Source: an uncultured Elusimicrobiales bacterium
Lineage (GTDB): Bacteria; Elusimicrobiota; Elusimicrobia; Elusimicrobiales; Elusimicrobiaceae
Reading direction: 5' to 3'
Assembly (NCBI GenBank): GCA_944327085.1
Contig: CALVGG010000003.1
Location: 1 to 64,000, forward strand
DNA: 64,000 nt
A model generated the notes under the pieces. It saw nothing but the letters and a program-made list of their open reading frames with translations, was not told where the DNA came from and made no database searches. Made by a program: the position numbers and the translations under genes. Shown here one piece after another: positions 26,595 to 35,324 of the stretch (its first letter is position 1; every line of letters begins with the position of its first letter).

Positions 26595-26625
26595 AATATC
26601 CGGCCCCAAAAGGCCGGATATTTTT
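26595..26625. terminator. Terminator between the DJ-1 gene and the pilin-like gene
   Basis: AATATCCGGCC / GGCCGGATATT perfect 11-bp stem with T-tract, usable in both directions. Confidence 0.9.
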
Positions 26626-26645
26626 ATATGTTTAGCTTAAATTTG

Positions 26646-27152
26646 TTATTGCAATAAATACATACTACCCTGTTGCACGCCGCCCATACTTTTGCATATC
26701 TTGGGGCCTAGAGTTGTACTTTTATTGCCGGGAATACAAAAAATCTTTCCTCTATTTGCTCCGCGGGCGTGATCTAAATACATACGCAAAATCACGGAAT
26801 ATGGTTCGCCATAAGTAGAAGGATATGCATCTACATAGTCATCTGTTTTGGTAGGGCCGCCCTCATAATTATAATGGGTATTTTCACAACGGTACTCCCC
26901 CCCGGCTTCATCTTCCGTGCAACCGGGCAGGCTGATATCTAAGCCCCCGATTTTATCCGGCGGATATTCCCCGTTTGCCAGGCGGTATACTTCCAATGCG
27001 TTCTTAATGGTTCTAAGGTTAGGCATTAAAGAACCTGCACGGCTTTTTTCCACCGCCACTTGATATTGCGGAAGCGCAACGGACGCCAAAATACCTATTA
27101 TTAACACCACAACCAGCAATTCTATCAGCGTAAATCCCGCGTTTTTATGCAT
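26646..27152 (-). CDS. Type IV pilin-like (prepilin-type) protein
   Basis: 168 residues. Leader MHKNAG, then FTLIELLVVVLIIGILASVALPQYQVAVEKSR, the standard prepilin helix and the start of the globular domain. The rest (residues 40-168) has two likely disulfides (CTEDEAGGEYRC; CIPGNKSTTLGPKIC). SD GGAGGG. Like the gene at 20.1 kb it stands alone between terminators, and the two share only the N-terminal helix. Probably a minor pilin or pseudopilin; its role is not predictable. Confidence 0.9.
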   Translation of the reverse strand: MHKNAGFTLIELLVVVLIIGILASVALPQYQVAVEKSRAGSLMPNLRTIKNALEVYRLANGEYPPDKIGGLDISLPGCTEDEAGGEYRCENTHYNYEGGPTKTDDYVDAYPSTYGEPYSVILRMYLDHARGANRGKIFCIPGNKSTTLGPKICKSMGGVQQGSMYLLQ

Positions 27153-27292
27153 GGGAAGTATCCCTCCATACGTCTAAAGTTTAAGCTCATTATATCAAAA
27201 AAAAAAAACAAAGCAAGCCCTTGTAAAACACAAAAATAAAGCCGCTTTATCAGGCGCAGCCTTATCCTAATTAATTTACAAACAAACAGGCA

Positions 27293-29320
27293 TTAATTGG
27301 TAAACCGGTAGGAAATTTCCCGTCCTTCCCATATAATGCGCACATTAACGGGGTGTTTTAATTCCCTTTCCTTTACGGCGCCCCACGCCATTACAATGCG
27401 CTCCATTTGCGTTTGTGCACCGTGCAGGCCGGAAACACCCATAATAATGTCTTTTGCGTCCGCCACCGCCGCCACCTGGGCAATGGCGTAAAAAGCATCG
27501 TTGGATTGTACCATCACGGGCGTAATGGGCAGGCCGTATTTTTCCGCCAGGAAAATAACCTGGGTAAACAACTCCTGCTCATCCACCGCGGCAGAGCGCA
27601 TATCCTGCCGGTAAAGCAGGTTTTCCACCGGTTTGGAATACAAGACAATCACGTCTGTATCATCGGGGTTTACGGTGCGCAGGGTTTCTTCCAGGTGGTA
27701 GAGGTGTTCGGGCGTTTTTACGGCCACCAGCACGCGGTTGGGTTGGGATAAATCCGCCAACGCATCCTTTAAGTCCAAAGAGGTTTCCGCGTTTACGCGT
27801 TCGCGGTAGCCTTCCTCAAACATCGTGTTGGCTTTTTTGGCGTTTAAACGTTCCGAAAGCGTAAACACCGCATACAAAAATACCGTAAACGAAATACCCG
27901 CCACCGTGGCAATGGATTTGGTAAATAAATTCACCACCGCTATGGAAAACAAAAATAAACTTAACAGGCCTAACCCAAGGGGAAGGTATAAATTTTCGTA
28001 GCGCATATTTAAGGGGAACAAAAAGTCCCGCTTTTCCCCGCGGCGTTTAAAGCGCAGGGCCATAATGGCGGTGGCTTCCAGCACAAAGCACCACATTACC
28101 CCAAAGGCGTATGCTTCACCCAACAAATACACATTGCCGCCGGAAAGCAAAATAATCACCGCCTGCAAGGCCGCGATTAAATGGATTACGTGGTACGTGG
28201 TGCCGTATTTGCGGTGGATTTTGCGAAACCAATCCGTTAAAATGCCGTCCTCGGCAATGCGGTTCATCAGCGCATTGGAACCGATAAGCGAAGTGTTCAC
28301 CGCCCCGCTTAACATCACCACGCCAGCCACCACTACCAAAGTTTGCATAAGCAGTTTTAACAGGCCCGGTCCCGCCATGGACATGGCCAAGCCGGAAAGC
28401 AAGTTATCCCCATATTTGCTGGCAATTAAATCCGGCGGGATAATAACGGCAGACAAAAAGGTTAACCCCCCCGTAAAAAGCAGGGCAAAAATAAAAATCA
28501 GCAGGGCCGCTTTTTTTAAGTTTTGCGCTTTGGGGTATTCAATCTCCCGGTATACCTGCGAAAGCGTCTCTATGCCGGACAGCGCCAAAATACTGTGCCC
28601 AAACGCCATCATCATACCCAGCAGGCCCACGGCTTTCATCCAGTCTATTTTGCCGGCCCAACCCAACGCCCCGGAGGAAAATTCTAACTGCGTGGGCGGC
28701 AGCTGCGCACCGTTTATGGCAATGGTAATAAAAGACCATATGGCCAGCAAAAAGCACACCGCTAAAGAAAACGCAATAATTTTGGCGCTTTTAGAGCTGG
28801 ACTCCTCTATCCCCTTTACATTCTGCCGCCAAAAATACCCCGTAACCAGTAACCCGAACACGACGGAAAAACCGCCCTCCGGCACATGCAGGCTGGCCCC
28901 AAACTGGGCTAAAAAAGAATTAACAAGCCCCACCAAATAATGCCCCGCGGTAACCGCGCTGATAGGGCCGGTGAGTAAGAAATCAAACACCAGGGCGGAG
29001 GCCGCCAGCTTGGCCATGCGGTCCCCCAGGCCTTCGCGCACTATTTTATAAGCGCCGCCGCGCACAAAGAGGGAACATGCCTCCAGCTCCAACATCAGCA
29101 GCAGCCCCGCAAAAAGCATTACCGCCAAAATATACCACGGGAAAGCCGGCCCAAACGCGCGCATGGCAATGCCGCCGGCATAAAACGCGCTAGAACCGAA
29201 ATCGCACAGCACAATGGCGGCGGCCTTCCAAAATGGGATAAACGTAAGCATGGCTGTAGTAATTACAACCACTTTTTTAACGCGCAAAGGGCTTTGCGCA
29301 GAAGAATTAGAAGAAGACAT
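27293..29320 (-). CDS. APC superfamily amino-acid permease with C-terminal UspA-like domain
   Basis: 675 residues. About twelve hydrophobic helices from residue 20 to ~490, opening with VVVITTAMLTFIPFWKAAAIV (normally a glycine-rich helix-1 break in APC carriers, here divergent) and containing ALSGIETLSQVYREIEYPKAQNLKKAA, the conserved APC cytosolic loop. Residues ~510-675 form a cytosolic domain (NRVLVAVKTPEHLYHLEETL, DIIMGVSGLHGAQTQMERI) like a universal stress protein fold. The adjoining upstream gene encodes a PTS IIA-like protein, suggesting phosphorylation-dependent control. Substrate unknown. Confidence 0.85.
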   Translation of the reverse strand: MSSSNSSAQSPLRVKKVVVITTAMLTFIPFWKAAAIVLCDFGSSAFYAGGIAMRAFGPAFPWYILAVMLFAGLLLMLELEACSLFVRGGAYKIVREGLGDRMAKLAASALVFDFLLTGPISAVTAGHYLVGLVNSFLAQFGASLHVPEGGFSVVFGLLVTGYFWRQNVKGIEESSSKSAKIIAFSLAVCFLLAIWSFITIAINGAQLPPTQLEFSSGALGWAGKIDWMKAVGLLGMMMAFGHSILALSGIETLSQVYREIEYPKAQNLKKAALLIFIFALLFTGGLTFLSAVIIPPDLIASKYGDNLLSGLAMSMAGPGLLKLLMQTLVVVAGVVMLSGAVNTSLIGSNALMNRIAEDGILTDWFRKIHRKYGTTYHVIHLIAALQAVIILLSGGNVYLLGEAYAFGVMWCFVLEATAIMALRFKRRGEKRDFLFPLNMRYENLYLPLGLGLLSLFLFSIAVVNLFTKSIATVAGISFTVFLYAVFTLSERLNAKKANTMFEEGYRERVNAETSLDLKDALADLSQPNRVLVAVKTPEHLYHLEETLRTVNPDDTDVIVLYSKPVENLLYRQDMRSAAVDEQELFTQVIFLAEKYGLPITPVMVQSNDAFYAIAQVAAVADAKDIIMGVSGLHGAQTQMERIVMAWGAVKERELKHPVNVRIIWEGREISYRFTN

Positions 29321-29323
29321 TTT

Positions 29324-29803
29324 TTAACGCGGACCTTGCAGCCTGGCCAAAATTTCTTCCGGGTTACCCAGTGCAATCAGCTCGTCTATAAATTCCGGCT
29401 TAAAGGTTTCCGCCAGGGAAGACAATATCTGCAAATGGCGCTGGAAAAACACCGGTTTGGCCGGGGATAAAAACAAAAACATGGCTTTAATGGATAAATT
29501 GGGGTTTACCGGGTCCGCCACGGCAGAAGGCAAAACAGCCAAAGCGGCTTTAAAGTCGGTTATCTCTTCCAAACGGGCGTGCGGAATGGAAAGACCCGTA
29601 TCCAAGGTGGTGCTGATGCCTTCCTCGCGCTTTAACACCTGGGCCAGAATATCGGCCCCGTCCAGCTTAGGCTCTTGTTTGCATACGGCTTCCACCAATT
29701 TTTTAATTAGCGCCGTTTTGGTAATATTTCCCCTTTCAACCAAAATCTCCGCAGGGGAAAGTAAACTTCCTAAATTAAATTTATAAGGTTCTTTAACTGA
29801 CAT
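29324..29803 (-). CDS. PTS EIIA-like (PtsN/fructose-type) regulatory protein
   Basis: 159 residues. EIIA type 2 fold with the phosphorylatable His in STTLDTGLSIPHARLEEI (~75) and MFLFLSPAKPVFFQRHLQILSSLAETF. No membrane or EIIB parts are encoded nearby, so it resembles regulatory EIIA-Ntr proteins and not a sugar transporter component. It is 3 bases upstream of the permease gene, so it is likely to gate or sense that carrier. Confidence 0.88.
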   Translation of the reverse strand: MSVKEPYKFNLGSLLSPAEILVERGNITKTALIKKLVEAVCKQEPKLDGADILAQVLKREEGISTTLDTGLSIPHARLEEITDFKAALAVLPSAVADPVNPNLSIKAMFLFLSPAKPVFFQRHLQILSSLAETFKPEFIDELIALGNPEEILARLQGPR

Positions 29804-29903
29804 ATCTCTAGCATTTTTATGTTAACAAATATCTATTCCGCTTGGCAAGACGGGTAAAAAAGCGTTTCCCTCTTGCCCCTAAAAGATATAAAATAGAATT
29901 AAG

Positions 29904-31403
29904 ATGTTAGAACGCCTATACAACACCCTTTCAGCCGGAAGAACACCGGGCAAACAAGATTTCAACGCCTCCAAAATGTTTTCGTTATTGGAAGACCCCT
30001 TTGGCATTTGGTGTTCCTTCCATGCCCCCAAAGAAGAAGCCGTAAACGAAGTAAACCGCTACGAAAATTTAAAAGTACGCACGGACCGCAACGCCAGAGA
30101 CGCGTGGATTAAAGAAGAATTCCCGCAAGTGGTGTTTGTAAGCGGGGAAACGGACGCGGAACGTTTTAAAAACACTTTAAAAGCCATGCTGGAAGGGCAA
30201 AGCGCCATTGCCAATGCCGTACTGTGGAACCTGCCCGAAAATGTTTACGGCAGCATAAACCTGCTGGTAAAAAGCACGGACGCAAAAAGCAAACTGGGCA
30301 ATTGGTATTACCGCATTTTTCAGTTTAAACGCGCGCACGATTTAAAAGAACATTACGCCCTGCAGGTAAGTTTGCTTAACCGCATTTTGGGCTGTGTGCA
30401 GGGTTTTACCCCTTATCAAACACGCGTGTTTTTAAAAGACAAAACCATTGATGTGGACTACCGCGACCACGAAGAACGCCTGGGCCAGGAACTGGCTTTC
30501 TGGCGTATGATACGCGACGGCAAAGCCCGCCCGGAAGCCCACAAACCACCCAAAGCGGCCAACTCTCCCTGGCGCGTATACGCCAACAAAGTGGTGGCCC
30601 AAACCAAGGATTTGCAAATGCTTCCCGCATTAAGCGCGGAAATGCGCCAAGCCTTAAAAATAAACGGCATCTTTACTACCGATGACCTGGCCAAGGCTGA
30701 CTTAAACTTTTTAAAAACCTTCCTGGAAGAACCCTACGCGCAAGACGCTTACTACAATTCCCTCGCATACCTGCACCACAAACCCGTCCTGCGCGAGGCG
30801 GGGCACTTTCCCCCTCCGGTAAAAAAACGCAATTTATATTTTGATTTTGAAGCCACCGAAACGTTTACCAAAAACAATGTTTCGTTTGTATATTTAATTG
30901 GTATTTGGGATAAAGAAGAAAACAAATACGTCAGCTTTGTGGCCAAAACGCCGGAAGAAGAAATCCGCATTTTTGAGCAATTTTACGATTATGTAAAAGA
31001 TTTTGAAAACACCGCCCTTTACCACTGGACGGAATACGAAGTGAAAAAAATGCGCAACCTGGCCGCCAAAAACCCGCAAGATGCGGCCAAATTAAACGCT
31101 TTGTGCGATATTTGTTTTGATTTAAAAGTAGCCGTGAATAAAGCCTTTTATTTGCCGGCGCCCAGTTTTTCGTTAAAAGCGGCCGCGCCGGCCTTTGGCT
31201 TTAAATGGCGCCAGGATGACTGCGGCGCGATGGACAGCATGGTTTATTTTACCAACTGGCTTAAAACCGGCAATGAGGAACTGCTTAAAAAAGTGCTGAT
31301 GTATAACGAAGACGACTGCATTGCCATGCTGTATTTGGAAGATAAACTAAAACAAGCCGAAGTATTGGATTTAAAACATGACCACCCCCATGCAAACCCT
31401 TAA
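29904..31403 (+). CDS. TM0106-type RecB-like nuclease
   Basis: 499 residues. The N-terminal half is a divergent RecB-like region (QVVFVSGETDAERFKNTLKAML; NLPENVYGSINLLVKS). A helix-hairpin-helix-like stretch follows (~235-262). The C-terminal half is an RNase H-like exonuclease domain: YFDFEATETF (catalytic Asp/Glu), ALYHWTEYEVKKM, and MYNEDDCIAMLYLEDKL. Proteins of this type are described as putative nucleases with unknown substrate. It overlaps the next gene by 26 bases. Confidence 0.85.
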   Translation: MLERLYNTLSAGRTPGKQDFNASKMFSLLEDPFGIWCSFHAPKEEAVNEVNRYENLKVRTDRNARDAWIKEEFPQVVFVSGETDAERFKNTLKAMLEGQSAIANAVLWNLPENVYGSINLLVKSTDAKSKLGNWYYRIFQFKRAHDLKEHYALQVSLLNRILGCVQGFTPYQTRVFLKDKTIDVDYRDHEERLGQELAFWRMIRDGKARPEAHKPPKAANSPWRVYANKVVAQTKDLQMLPALSAEMRQALKINGIFTTDDLAKADLNFLKTFLEEPYAQDAYYNSLAYLHHKPVLREAGHFPPPVKKRNLYFDFEATETFTKNNVSFVYLIGIWDKEENKYVSFVAKTPEEEIRIFEQFYDYVKDFENTALYHWTEYEVKKMRNLAAKNPQDAAKLNALCDICFDLKVAVNKAFYLPAPSFSLKAAAPAFGFKWRQDDCGAMDSMVYFTNWLKTGNEELLKKVLMYNEDDCIAMLYLEDKLKQAEVLDLKHDHPHANP

Positions 31404-32154
31404 ACTGGCGCTGGAAACCGCCGGCAAAGCCGTGCGCCGCCGCTTTGGCAAGGTGGGTTACCGCCTAAAAGGCGAAGCCAACCTGGTAACCGAGGCGGAC
31501 CTGGCCAGCCAAAAAGCCGCTATCGGCGTAATAAAAAAGGCCTTCCCCCAACATGACTTTTTGGGAGAAGAAAACGCCCGCAAAAACACCGGCTCTCCCT
31601 ACACTTGGGTGATTGACCCGATAGACGGCACCACCAATTTTGCCCACACCTTTCCGCAATGCAGCATATCCATTGCCCTGTTTTACAAAAACCAAGTAAT
31701 TTTGGGCGGTGTGCTTAACCCCATTACAAACGAAATGTTCCTGGCCCAAAAAGGCAAAGGGGCCACCTTAAACGGTAAAAAAATACACGTTTCCGGCGTA
31801 AAAAAAGTGCACGAAGCACTGCTGGTAACCGGTTTTCCGTACAACCGCAATGAAATTATGCCAGAGCTGCTGGCCCGGTTTGAGCGTTTTTTGCGTTCCT
31901 GCCATGACGTGCGCCGCCTGGGCTCGGCCGCGCTGGATTTATGCTGGGTAGCCGCCGGCCGGCTGGACGGATACTGGGAGCAAAACCTAAACCCGTGGGA
32001 CGTGGCCGCCGGCACCCTGATACTGACCGAAGCCGGCGGAAAAGTAACCGATTTTAACGGCAAAAAATGGCCCAAAATGCAGGACTTTGGCCGCCAAATA
32101 CTCGCCTCCAACGGCAAAATACACGCCGAAATGAAAAACATTCTGGCTGAATAA
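31378..32154 (+). CDS. Inositol monophosphatase family protein (SuhB-like)
   Basis: 258 residues. Mg-dependent, Li-sensitive phosphatase fold: GEENA (metal Glu), WVIDPIDGTTNFAHTFP (the family signature), and WDVAAGTLILTEAGG (C-terminal signature). Could act on inositol phosphate, fructose-1,6-bisphosphate, PAP or as a SuhB-type regulator of rRNA transcription. The start at 31378 lies inside the nuclease gene; ATG 31390 is a second option and neither has a clear SD, which suggests translational coupling. Confidence 0.92.
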   Translation: MTTPMQTLKLALETAGKAVRRRFGKVGYRLKGEANLVTEADLASQKAAIGVIKKAFPQHDFLGEENARKNTGSPYTWVIDPIDGTTNFAHTFPQCSISIALFYKNQVILGGVLNPITNEMFLAQKGKGATLNGKKIHVSGVKKVHEALLVTGFPYNRNEIMPELLARFERFLRSCHDVRRLGSAALDLCWVAAGRLDGYWEQNLNPWDVAAGTLILTEAGGKVTDFNGKKWPKMQDFGRQILASNGKIHAEMKNILAE

Positions 32155-32267
32155 ATGCAGGGGTTTCCGTCCTAAATCCTTCCCTTAAAAATACGGCAAA
32201 ACACCGGCGATGTGTGCTATAATGAAAAGTAGAGCAGTGGTTGTTTACAGTGTTAAAAGGGGTTTGC

Positions 32268-32678
32268 ATGTCCATCAGTGTTATTAAACAATACAGCGTG
32301 TTTTTAATTAACGAACCCGGCGCTCTGAAAAACTTCGCCGAGCTTTTTGTGCGGGAAAACGTAAACATTATTGCCATTTCCCAAGACGTCCGCTACGACG
32401 CGGCCGTGGTGCGCATAGCCGTTAAATATGAAGAAGAAATCAGCCACGCACTTACCAAAGCCGGCTTTACCAGCGTTAAAACAGACGCCATTTGCCTGGA
32501 TGTGAAAGACCGCGTGGGCCTGGCCCGGGATATAGGCACCGTATTGTTTAAAGAAGGCATTAATATCACCAGCATTTACGGTTCCGCCATGGAAGACGGC
32601 ATGAGCCGCTGGATTATTGTGGTAAACGATATCACCAAAGCCTTAAACGCTTTGGAAACCAGCGGGCAGTTTAATTAA
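32268..32678 (+). CDS. Tandem ACT-domain protein
   Basis: 136 residues, two ACT domains: residues 1-70 (YSVFLINEPGALKNFAELFV) and 70-136 (VKDRVGLARDIGTVLFKEGINITSIYG). Stand-alone ACT proteins bind amino acids and act as sensors or regulators. ATG 32268 is chosen because AAGGGG lies six bases upstream; the longer frame from 32241 has none. The aspartokinase of this genome lacks ACT domains, but there is no evidence that this protein replaces them. Single gene with its own terminator. Confidence 0.85.
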   Translation: MSISVIKQYSVFLINEPGALKNFAELFVRENVNIIAISQDVRYDAAVVRIAVKYEEEISHALTKAGFTSVKTDAICLDVKDRVGLARDIGTVLFKEGINITSIYGSAMEDGMSRWIIVVNDITKALNALETSGQFN

Positions 32679-32701
32679 ATTTATCTTAAATATAAACAAT
32701 A

Positions 32702-32735
32702 AAAACCCGCCCTCAAAATATGAGGGCGGGTTTTT
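32702..32735. terminator. Terminator between the ACT gene and the 168-residue gene
   Basis: AAACCCGCCCTCA / TGAGGGCGGGTTT perfect 13-bp stem with flanking A/T tracts; bidirectional. Confidence 0.92.
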
Positions 32736-32753
32736 GCATAAAATAATTGTTGT

Positions 32754-33260
32754 TTAGCGCATATTTTGTTTTTGGTCTTTCATTTCCTGCTTCCAGGCTT
32801 TTTGCGCCAGTTTATATTTGCGCTCGGCCGCGCCGGAAAGTAAATCCTCCACCCGTTGGGCTTTTAATTCGTCCCACCGGGCTTCACTTTCGGCAAGTTT
32901 AGCCTCCCAATGGGCCAAGTTGGCTTTTTGCTGGGCAATGCGCGCTTTCATGCTGGAAAGGCCCAAGTCCATACTTTCCGACACAATTTCATACAGCTCC
33001 TGCCGGATAAGCGGTTTTTCCTCGGCTGAGGCTTTGCGGTATTTTTTAACCAGTTTATTAATTTGTTTGCGGCGTTTTTTAAAAGCCTTTTTGGCTTCTT
33101 TTTCATTTTCAAAAACCGGCTGTATTTTTTGCACGTCCTGCTTAACCTGCTGCGCAGCCGCCGGTTTCTCATCCGCTACTGCCGGTGTTTTGGGCGTATC
33201 CTGCGCCAACACCCAGCTGCCGCATACAAACGGTAAAATAATTACTAAACCTTTTTTCAT
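32754..33260 (-). CDS. Exported basic coiled-coil protein, unknown function
   Basis: 168 residues. Signal peptide (MKKGLVIILPFVCGSWVLA) followed by an Ala/Pro/Lys-rich linker and then an almost wholly helical, highly charged region (KKAFKKRRKQINKLVKKYRKAS; IAQQKANLAHWEAKLAESEARW). No family recognised. A periplasmic helical chaperone or envelope spacer protein would fit. ATG 33260 follows GAGG by eight bases; the upstream in-frame GTG at 33269 overlaps the SD. It lies at the end of the lipoprotein-comB/queC-SMR run. Confidence 0.75.
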   Translation of the reverse strand: MKKGLVIILPFVCGSWVLAQDTPKTPAVADEKPAAAQQVKQDVQKIQPVFENEKEAKKAFKKRRKQINKLVKKYRKASAEEKPLIRQELYEIVSESMDLGLSSMKARIAQQKANLAHWEAKLAESEARWDELKAQRVEDLLSGAAERKYKLAQKAWKQEMKDQKQNMR

Positions 33261-33270
33261 TTTGTTCACC

Positions 33271-33606
33271 TCAGCTACCCACTGTTTTAGAAAATAAATG
33301 AATAACCGCCACCCCGGCTATAATTAACCCCATGCCCAGCATGGCCGGTGCGTCCGGCTTTTCGTGAAATACCACAAAAGCCGCCAAAGCCGTAAGTATA
33401 ATGCCCACCCCGGCCCAAATGGCGTATGCCACACCCAAAGCCATACCTTTTAACGTCATCCCCAGTAAATAAAACGAGGCCGCATACCCGCACACCGTCA
33501 ACACGGCCGGCCACAGCCGGGTAAAACCTTGGGTTGCCTTGAGGGCATTGGTGCCGATAATTTCACACACAATGGCCCCCATTAAAAAGGCATAATACTT
33601 AAGCAT
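33271..33606 (-). CDS. Small multidrug resistance exporter (EmrE/SMR family)
   Basis: 111 residues, four transmembrane helices. Matches EmrE-type proteins closely: the proton/substrate Glu in AIVCEIIGTNALK (helix 1), GFTRLWP, AYAIWAGVGIILT (helix 3 signature), and GMGLIIAGVAVIHLFS (helix 4). Exports cationic compounds or guanidinium by proton antiport as a dimer. Spaced 2 bases after the ComB-QueC gene, so it is cotranscribed. Whether it is a drug exporter or a guanidinium exporter cannot be told here. Confidence 0.93.
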   Translation of the reverse strand: MLKYYAFLMGAIVCEIIGTNALKATQGFTRLWPAVLTVCGYAASFYLLGMTLKGMALGVAYAIWAGVGIILTALAAFVVFHEKPDAPAMLGMGLIIAGVAVIHLFSKTVGS

Positions 33607-33608
33607 TT

Positions 33609-35324
33609 TTAATCTTCTACCGCAGGGTCTTTAATTCCTGCTTCGGCAAAGCCTTTGGCGCGCAGTTTGCAGGAATCGCAATGGCCGCAGGGTTTTTGTC
33701 CGCCGGCATAGCAGCTCCACGTCAGTTCAAAAGGAACTTTTAACTTAGCCCCCAGGCGCACAATATCCGTTTTGGACAGGCGCATAAGCGGAGCCAACAC
33801 TTCCACCCCTTCGGTTACGCCCATTCTGGTGCCGCGGTTAATGGCTTCGGCCGCCGCTTTAAAGAACGACGGGGTACAATCCGGATAGCCGGAAAAATCC
33901 ACCGCGTTGGGCCCGGCCACAATGGCGTTGGCGCCAATGGAATCCATTAACGAAGCCGCTATAGACAAAAACATCAGGTTGCGCCCCGGCACATAAGTGG
34001 AGGGAATGGACGAGTTTTCTATTTGTTCCAAAGGCAAATCCGGCAGGGATTGGCTTTTGTCTACCAAAGAACTGCTTTTAAGCCAGGGGAAAGGCAAATC
34101 TATTTTATGCAGTTTTACGCCTAATTTTTTGGCGATAAACTCGGCCGAAATAACTTCCCGGTCGTGCCGTTGTCCATAGGTAACGGTAATGGCTTCACAC
34201 TCATAGCCTTTGCTAAGTGCCCAATACAGGCAGGTGGTAGAATCCAACCCGCCGGAAAACAGCACAATGGCTTTTTTCTTCCTGCCGCCAGCCGGCTGGC
34301 GCACACGCTGCGTTTCGTCCGGCACGCCGGTTACATCAGCCTGGGATACCCCTTCCTGCAGTAAAGCATCCACATGGTCCATCACCGGTTTGGCGGAAGG
34401 CATGGGGGCACCTTTTTTGTGGAAAGTGTTTAGCAAGTCCGCCTTCAATTCTTCTTCTTCTTTGCGTACCGTATTTAACAACCCGCGAAATAACCCCGTT
34501 ATTTTTTGGCTGGAACGTGTTTTTTCCTGTGCGGGCGTTTCCTGCGGCTCAGCTGCGGGCGCCACTTGCGCCTCGTCCAAAGAGGGCATACTCACTTCCG
34601 GTTCGGCAGGGGTGTCTTCCTCCCCGGTCAGATAGCCGGGTGCCTTTTGCCCATACGGGAAACACACCGCATAAGGCTGCCCTTCCACAAACTGAAAGGT
34701 GGGGATAAGCGGCAAGCCGTTTACGCGAAACGCAATAGCGGCGTCTTCTTTAGCGGTTTTGGGGCCTTGCTTTAAAAATTCCACATAGCGTAAAGTGTTT
34801 CTAATGTCTGAAACGGTATTTTCCGCATTGCCAAAACCCTGCAAAAAATCTTTCAATGCGCTTACGCACATAAAATCTTCCACGTCTTCCGGGTCACCAA
34901 ACAATCCGCTGGGAACCAAAAGCACATCGCGGCTTAAACTTTTTAAATGGGTGGCCAATGTATAAAAGTTGCAAAATCCTCCCATAAAAATTTGGCAGGC
35001 CTGCTGGGCGGCAAACACGGCTTTGGTGCCGGCAGTGGTAACCACCAAAGCAGGGATTTTGGCATCAGCCTTGGCCGCAACCGCCGGGGAATTATCGCGG
35101 TGTTCAAACCCGTCCGGAAACTGCAGCTCGGAATATACTTCATACTGCGGGTGTTCGTTTCTAAAAGCAACGGCCGTATCGGTATTTTCAAAAATCAAAA
35201 CATCTTTTTTGCCCGCGTGCAGCAGCTGGCAAACCGTAGTGGCGCTGCGCAGCACATCCACCACTACTACATAATCTTTCCATATTTTGCATTCTTCTTT
35301 GGTTTTAGCTATTAGTACGTTCAT
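33609..35324 (-). CDS. queC: ComB-like phosphatase fused to QueC (7-cyano-7-deazaguanine synthase)
   Basis: 571 residues in one uninterrupted frame. Residues ~1-230 match the ComB (2-phosphosulfolactate phosphatase) family: VVVVDVLRSATTV, FEHRDNSPAV, VVTTAGTKAV, GDPEDVEDFMCV. A disordered Pro/Glu/Ala linker (~230-345) follows. Residues ~347-571 are QueC: the PP-loop VLFSGGLDSTTC (~357), YVPGRNLMFLSIA, AIVAGPNAVDFSGYPDCTP, and the zinc site CYAGGQKPCGHCDSC. QueC makes preQ0, precursor of queuosine, with ATP. The ComB-type phosphatase role in this context is unknown. Starts 20 bases inside the lipoprotein gene. Confidence 0.9.
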   Translation of the reverse strand: MNVLIAKTKEECKIWKDYVVVVDVLRSATTVCQLLHAGKKDVLIFENTDTAVAFRNEHPQYEVYSELQFPDGFEHRDNSPAVAAKADAKIPALVVTTAGTKAVFAAQQACQIFMGGFCNFYTLATHLKSLSRDVLLVPSGLFGDPEDVEDFMCVSALKDFLQGFGNAENTVSDIRNTLRYVEFLKQGPKTAKEDAAIAFRVNGLPLIPTFQFVEGQPYAVCFPYGQKAPGYLTGEEDTPAEPEVSMPSLDEAQVAPAAEPQETPAQEKTRSSQKITGLFRGLLNTVRKEEEELKADLLNTFHKKGAPMPSAKPVMDHVDALLQEGVSQADVTGVPDETQRVRQPAGGRKKKAIVLFSGGLDSTTCLYWALSKGYECEAITVTYGQRHDREVISAEFIAKKLGVKLHKIDLPFPWLKSSSLVDKSQSLPDLPLEQIENSSIPSTYVPGRNLMFLSIAASLMDSIGANAIVAGPNAVDFSGYPDCTPSFFKAAAEAINRGTRMGVTEGVEVLAPLMRLSKTDIVRLGAKLKVPFELTWSCYAGGQKPCGHCDSCKLRAKGFAEAGIKDPAVED

